Of a stretch of 64,000 bases of DNA, positions 58,413 through 64,000 are shown piece by piece. The notes beneath the pieces were generated by a model. It did not search any database. It had not been told where the DNA came from and saw only the letters and a program-made list of their open reading frames with translations. The DNA comes from Microcebus murinus (Eukaryota > Chordata > Mammalia > Primates > Cheirogaleidae): contig NC_134108.1 of NCBI RefSeq assembly GCF_040939455.1, forward strand, positions 54,699,501-54,763,500. Direction: 5' to 3'. The position numbers and the translations under genes were made by a program. The first letter of the stretch is position 1, and each line of letters begins with the position of its first letter.

Positions 58413-59532
58413 GGAATAAATGAAGACCCTCTTGTTACATTAAAATAATAGAAAATTTCTTTTCAATTTTTTTCTAGTTTTGAGATATGTATTTTTAGGT
58501 AAGCATGCATTGTATATGTTTAATAATGTAAGTTTAAGATTCTTGCGTGAATCTGCTCTATTACAATTTGTAATCTGTATCTGTGGCTTCAAAGAGTTCA
58601 GAAATTGTTACAGATGAGAAAGAGCGTTGTGATCGTTGTTTTATTAAGGCAAACATTTTAGCTATTTCTTAAAAACATCACCATATGTGTAGAGAAACTA
58701 GATTAACTAAGAGGGAGAAAATTCATAAAGAAATCTGTTACTATGGAAATATTATGTTTAATATATATTAGCAAAAAAAAAAATCAAACAAGCAGATTAA
58801 CCCATCTATCTTTTTCTAACAATTTTATAATTGCTTTTGGTCACATAAACTTAAAACTTAATTTCTGAAGGAGTATCTAATGTAATATTCACTTAAATAT
58901 GTTTTCCTTTCTTGATAATTTTTAGTAAATATAGAATTGAATTGATTGTTTTTATAGCATGAATATTTTTTATGTACTATGCTCACATTATGCACTGCTC
59001 AAGGGCTCAGTATTTTCATCAAATACATGATCTAGGGATGCAGTTTTCCTTTCCCAAAGAGAAACATGCATGTGGTGTTATAAAATTAAATGACTAAAAA
59101 CAAAAATTAAATGAACATGTTAGGTCACTGTTTTTAATGCGTTATCTGCAAATTTCTAGATTTGTAATTTCTATCAGTTTCCCTTCTTAAGTATTAAGCT
59201 TATTAGACATTTGTTACTTTTATGTGAAAATTCATTGTGACTGTTTTTCTATCTTAAATTCCATTTGAAAAAAAGATATTTCCTCAACTAAATCAAGTAA
59301 ATTTAATCATAATATAGATTTTTGTTTTATGTAATGAAACAAACTCATCTTGCAACATTTATTTTAAAGAAAAAGTCAGATGAGTGATTTACTTATAAGA
59401 TACTATGCAGGATAACTTCCGAATATGTTTATACCTCACAATTTACAAGGATTAATTGCTTTTCGGGATCATCTGAAACTTGCATTTAAATGTCATATAC
59501 ATGAATATAGTATGTGTGTTAAGTTTTCTGTG
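58413..59532. other. No recognised feature
   Basis: AT-rich sequence, nothing assignable. Confidence 0.45.
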
Positions 59533-59546
59533 TGTATATCATATAT
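59533..59546. repeat. Target-site duplication, left copy
   Basis: tgtatatcatatat here against tgtatatcttatat at 60414-60427 (13 of 14 identical). Confidence 0.85.
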
Positions 59547-60413
59547 ATATATATTTTTTATTTTGGCATATTATGGGGGTACAGATTTTAAAGTTTCAAT
59601 AAATGCCCTTTTCCCCCCTCCCCCCACAAGTCTGAGTTTCCAGCATGACCATCCCCCAGATGGTGCACATCTCACTCATTATATATGTATATACCTACCT
59701 CCTTCCCCTCTCCCACCTGCCCTATACCCTATTACTGTAGTACCTATGTGTCCACTTAGGTGCTACTCAGTTAATACCAGTTTGCTGGTAAGTATATGTG
59801 GTGCTTGTTTTTCCATTCTTGGGATACTTCACTTAGTAGTATGGGTTCCAGCTCTAACCAGGAAAATATAAGATGTGCTATATCACCATTGTTTCTTAGA
59901 GCTGAATAGTACTCCATGGTATACATATACCACATTTTGTTAATCCATTCTTTGATTGATGGGCACTTGGGCTGTTTCCACAGCCTTGCAATTATGAATT
60001 GTGCTGCTATAAACATTCGAGTGCAGGTGTCTTTTTTGTAGAGTGTCATTGGATCTTTTGGGTAGATGCCCAGTAATGGGATTGCTGGATCAAATGGTAG
60101 GTTCACTTGTATCGCTTTAAGGTATCTTCATATTGCTTTCCACAGAGGTTGAACTAGTTTGCAGTCCCACCAGCAGTGTAGGAGTGTTCCTCTCTCTCCG
60201 CATCCACGCCAGCATCTATTGTTTGGAGACTTTTTGATAAAGGCCATTCTCACTGGAGTTAAGTGATATCTCATTGTGCTTTTGATTTGCATTTCTCTGA
60301 TGATTAGAGATGTTGAGCATTTTTTCATTTGTTTGTTGGCCATTCTTCTTTAGAAAAGTTTCTGATCAAGTCCTTTGCCCACTTTTTAATAGGGTTATTT
60401 GATTTTTTCTTGC
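59547..60413 (-). mobile_element. Young 5'-truncated L1 (3' UTR and ORF2 C-terminus)
   Basis: Nearly identical to the intact L1 over its 3' UTR ('ttatgggggtacagattttaaagtttcaataaatgcccttttccccc') and ORF2 from the stop codon back to about residue 1070. A 7-bp deletion in 'ccattcttctttagaaaag' breaks the frame. The 3' UTR sequence places it in the same young subfamily as the full-length element. A 14-bp TSD defines both ends. Confidence 0.93.
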
Positions 60414-60427
60414 TGTATATCTTATAT
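60414..60427. repeat. Target-site duplication, right copy
   Basis: See 59533-59546. Confidence 0.85.
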
Positions 60428-62154
60428 TTTAATGGTAGTTTTTCAATCAAGGCTATAAAAACAAGACTCTCATTAAAAAAGAAACAAAAATAGGTTATTT
60501 AAACAATTTTTGGTTACTACTAGTATCATTTTTAAAAACCTTATGAGACTTATTCTTTCCTGACTCGAGTCTCTAAATATTCTAGGATGAGCTATATCCT
60601 AAAAATGGGATTCTATATAAAAGTTAGATTTCACAATACCAAAATTTGTAAAATAGTATTTGAATGTTTACCTAAATTAAGTTTTCAAACTAGTCTATAC
60701 AAATCCAAGCCAATAATAACCATTTTAAAGACAATTAGTGTTTTATAAAATTAAAAAAGACTAAAATTAATGAAGAATAAGAAAAGTTTCATATTTTTCA
60801 AACATTTTATTTATTCTCAGCCCAAACATTTTCTTCTGTAAACAGAATCACTTAGGAGTCAATAACATAATGAATAATAGTCATTAGTATCAGCCTACAT
60901 TTATATGTGCTGACACATTTTTCATGTCACTGGTAATCTGCTAGTATTTTGCAACACAATAAAAACCTATTTGGGTAGAAAATTACAGAGGCATAGAAAA
61001 GCAGATTATCATCTTTCTGGCCAGCCTTTGTTTATACGGCAATTTTTAAAGAGCATTTCTCATTTGATTAGTTTAATGTAGGAGTAGAAATATAAATATT
61101 TGCCTGCATTATGGAAACAGCATGGTAGGTAATTATTGGTAAGGCTTTTGTTTTTATGATTACTTTCTCTTAAAAGGGAACAGTCAAGAGAATAATTTTA
61201 AAGGATACAGAGAGATTCAGGTTAATAGGGCTCCATGCTTTCTAGTTTACCAAGAGAAACCAAATAAAGAAAGGGTTGCTGTATAAGGAAAACATACATT
61301 TGAAGTCAGTCAAGCTATTTTCCTTAATTAACCTGGAAACTCTGAGTGGGAAGAAAACAGCCTCTAGTTCCATGAAATACAAGCAGTTTTGAAACACTGT
61401 GCTAATACGAAACATATTTTTTGAAAAAAGATTGCATGTTAATAGTCAAACAACTTACATTGTTACATCAAGATTTTCATAGTACTGTAGTTAGTATAAA
61501 ACATCTAATTTGCTCTTCACAGAGATTCAATAAACATCTTCAGTCTGTTTGAACAATAGTTTGAGAGAAAAATATCAGAAGTATGATTACACTTCCAAAG
61601 TTTTCTGAGAGCTAGCCGGGTGATCTTTTACTTGTGCTAGGATTAGACCACCAATAATCTTGCACAGAAAGGTGATAATAGCTTTACTAGGGTAAAACAC
61701 CAAGACAGACAGACCATAAATGTGAACAAAGGCAGAAGTTTAGGAAAACAGAATAAACCAGATGAGGAAATATATGGCAGTTTTGTTCCTTAGCCATATA
61801 TGTTTATTTTACATGGATATGGTTCATAGAAAACATTTTTATTGTTTTTAAATTCAGGAAAATTAGATATATGTACCTTTTTAATTTCAGTGGAAAAGTG
61901 TTTTCTACTTTTTTTGTTGCATTCTCTTTGTAAAACTTTATAAGGGATAGTATTATCATCCTTTTAATACAACTAGGAAAAGTAAATAATATACATAAAA
62001 TGTCTAGTCTTAGCTTTATTTATGATGGTCACATCAATATTTCCAGAATTGGAGAAAATAGTTAATTAACTTCTGGAATTATTTTTGATAGTTTTACAAG
62101 AAAAAACTTTCAAAAATTCCTCAAAGATCTGGATTTCATTTATTTCTTATTTTA
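60428..62154. other. No recognised feature
   Basis: AT-rich sequence, nothing assignable. Confidence 0.45.
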
Positions 62155-62412
62155 AACAAGCACTACATGTACTCACCATCAAATTTTTATTAACTGATCA
62201 ACACTTATGTACACATATAGTAAGTAGTAACATTCATCAGGTGTTGGGCAGGTGGGGAGGTGAGGAGGGGATGGGTATATTCACACCTAATGGGTGCAGT
62301 GTGCATCATCTCTGGGATGGACACACTTGAAGCTCTGACTCAGGGTGGGGCAGAGGCAATATATGTAATCTAAGCATTTGTACCTGAGTAATATGTTGAA
62401 ATAAAAATAAAT
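62155..62412 (+). mobile_element. L1, extremely 5'-truncated (3' UTR)
   Basis: 'aacaagcactacatgtactcaccatcaaat' (end of ORF2), the G-rich 'ggtggggaggtgaggagggg' block and 'catttgtacctgagtaatatgttgaaataaaaata' in sense. Same truncation class as 17316-17584. No certain TSD by eye. Confidence 0.88.
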
Positions 62413-63204
62413 AATATTTCAATTAATAATTGACTCTGTGGGCATAACAATATGCAATTCTATTTTCTTGGGCCAAACTCACAATATGAAATATTGAAAG
62501 AAAAGATTCTTTAATGAAGGACTGAAAAAATTAAAGGACATTTGAGATATCTGGAGCACACATTGCATTGACTAAACTTTTCAGCAACTTTCTAAGAAGA
62601 TTTTTGAGAAACATTTGCTACTACTTTAATGCATGTGTATTTAGAGCAGGAGAGAAAAAAAGAGACAGTGTGTCAGAAAGCAAGGCAAATCTAAGGTGCG
62701 GCTGAAACCATTGAATGGGGAAAACCTTCAAAACTAATGACACAATCAAAAAGGAAGAAACAATTGAGTAATTTTTTTTAGCATGTTTGTAAGTGAAATA
62801 ATGCTGAGGACTAAAAAAGTAAAATAAATTAAAGTTTTACAAGAACATGAATGGCAGAATACCAAAAATTCTGGCTTTTAATTTTTATCCAAAGTTTTCT
62901 TTAAATCAATTCTCAATAAAGAATCTGATAAGTCTTAGAAATTTCAAATTCTTAAAATGTTATCATATGTAGTTTAAAACATTTATATTATTAAATAATG
63001 ACAAACCAACTCATGGCTTAATAAATGTCTTCTGCCATTTACCTACACATTTCAAAATGTGTGTCTAATATAATATATCAAAGTGGCCACTGTTTATTCA
63101 AACCGTGCCATGGAACTATATTTTCCATGATTAAATTATGTAGCTGGTTAACAGAGGTAAGAGAAACAGAGAAATATATATGGTCTGTCACTATTTATGG
63201 TTCA
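62413..63204. other. No recognised feature
   Basis: AT-rich sequence, nothing assignable. Confidence 0.45.
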
Positions 63205-63206
63205 TC

Positions 63207-63551
<345 letters not shown>

Positions 63552-64000
63552 TCTTATTTTTTAATATAAATTTCCATGTTTTGTTATAATGTAAAAACAA
63601 ATTTAGGCTCATCTTTCATTTTGTTGAAGAGAAATTTCCACACATCCCATGTAATAAGTGGATCAGAATTTAACTATGATGTAACACATCCTCATCATGG
63701 TCATATGTGAGTACATGGGAAGGGAACATATATAAAATATTTTCATCTTTTAGAATTAGTTAAAATACAAGTATCATCCCTTTTACTGTAATTATTTGTC
63801 ATAGAAAAATGTGGATCTCTTTATTTGCATGATAATACACACATTAACATATAATCAATGAGTCTAAAATTAAAACAGAAAAATTTCATATGCTCTCTCT
63901 TTATGCTTATTTTATAGTCATCTTGTTTCTTTCTTTCTTTTACATTTCATATAGCTAAGTCTACTAAGTACCTTATTTCTTATTTATATTTATGGCAACT
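63552..64000. other. No recognised feature
   Basis: AT-rich sequence up to the window end, nothing assignable. Confidence 0.45.

Noticed and set aside
59425..59871. A 148-codon plus-strand frame
   Set aside because: It crosses the edge of the young L1 and is mostly antisense 3' UTR and ORF2. No coding signal.

Overview
This is a stretch of primate nuclear DNA, most likely from a strepsirrhine (a lemur or a close relative). Two kinds of evidence support that. The complete Alu elements have a 7SL-type dimer with an extra 'aatagaaa...aactaaaaatatata' stretch between the two arms; I know this from lemur and loris Alus, not from human ones. The young L1 elements also share one 3' UTR and ORF2 lineage that differs from human L1. 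The window is AT-rich, and I see no host protein-coding exon, tRNA or rRNA gene. It reads as a gene desert built from layered retrotransposons over ancient mammalian repeats.

The main object is a full-length LINE-1 on the minus strand at 38581-45337. It has a CpG-rich 5' UTR with a YY1-like site at its edge, an uninterrupted ORF1 (334 aa), a 41-nt spacer, an uninterrupted ORF2 (1291 aa) and a G-rich 3' UTR. All the catalytic motifs I can check in ORF2 are present. The element is bounded by a perfect 17-bp target-site duplication (TSD). After its first poly(A) tract it carries about 170 bp of non-L1 sequence and then a second poly(A) tract, which is the structure of a 3' transduction. It landed inside the tail of an older plus-strand L1, which is continuous from 38198-38580 into 45355-45619.

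Region by region: 1-8860 is a pile of L1 pieces. An old minus-strand L1M is split by an L1 with an inverted 5' part. That L1 is split at 2167/6332 by a second L1, which is itself split by an Alu at 4001-4331. The target duplications give the order of events. At 9385-10790 there is a 5'-inverted (twin-primed) L1 with its own TSD. From 11 to 34 kb the sequence is mostly old: L2, MIR, MaLR-type LTRs, one Tigger-like DNA transposon, an L1M tail, a local 125-bp duplication and large pyrimidine microsatellites. At 35.5-36.0 kb there are two Alu-type SINEs in tandem. From 45.6 to 54.5 kb lie old LTR and L2 remnants, a 61-bp isolated fragment of young L1 ORF2 and a 0.2-kb direct duplication. From 54.6 to 63.6 kb there are five 5'-truncated L1 tails and two Alus.

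The only working unit is the full-length L1. ORF1 protein (RNA-binding trimer) and ORF2 protein (endonuclease plus reverse transcriptase) together copy L1 RNA into new sites. The truncated L1s and the Alus are products of that kind of machinery. Repeat family names for the ancient elements come from recall of consensus sequences and were not checked by alignment.
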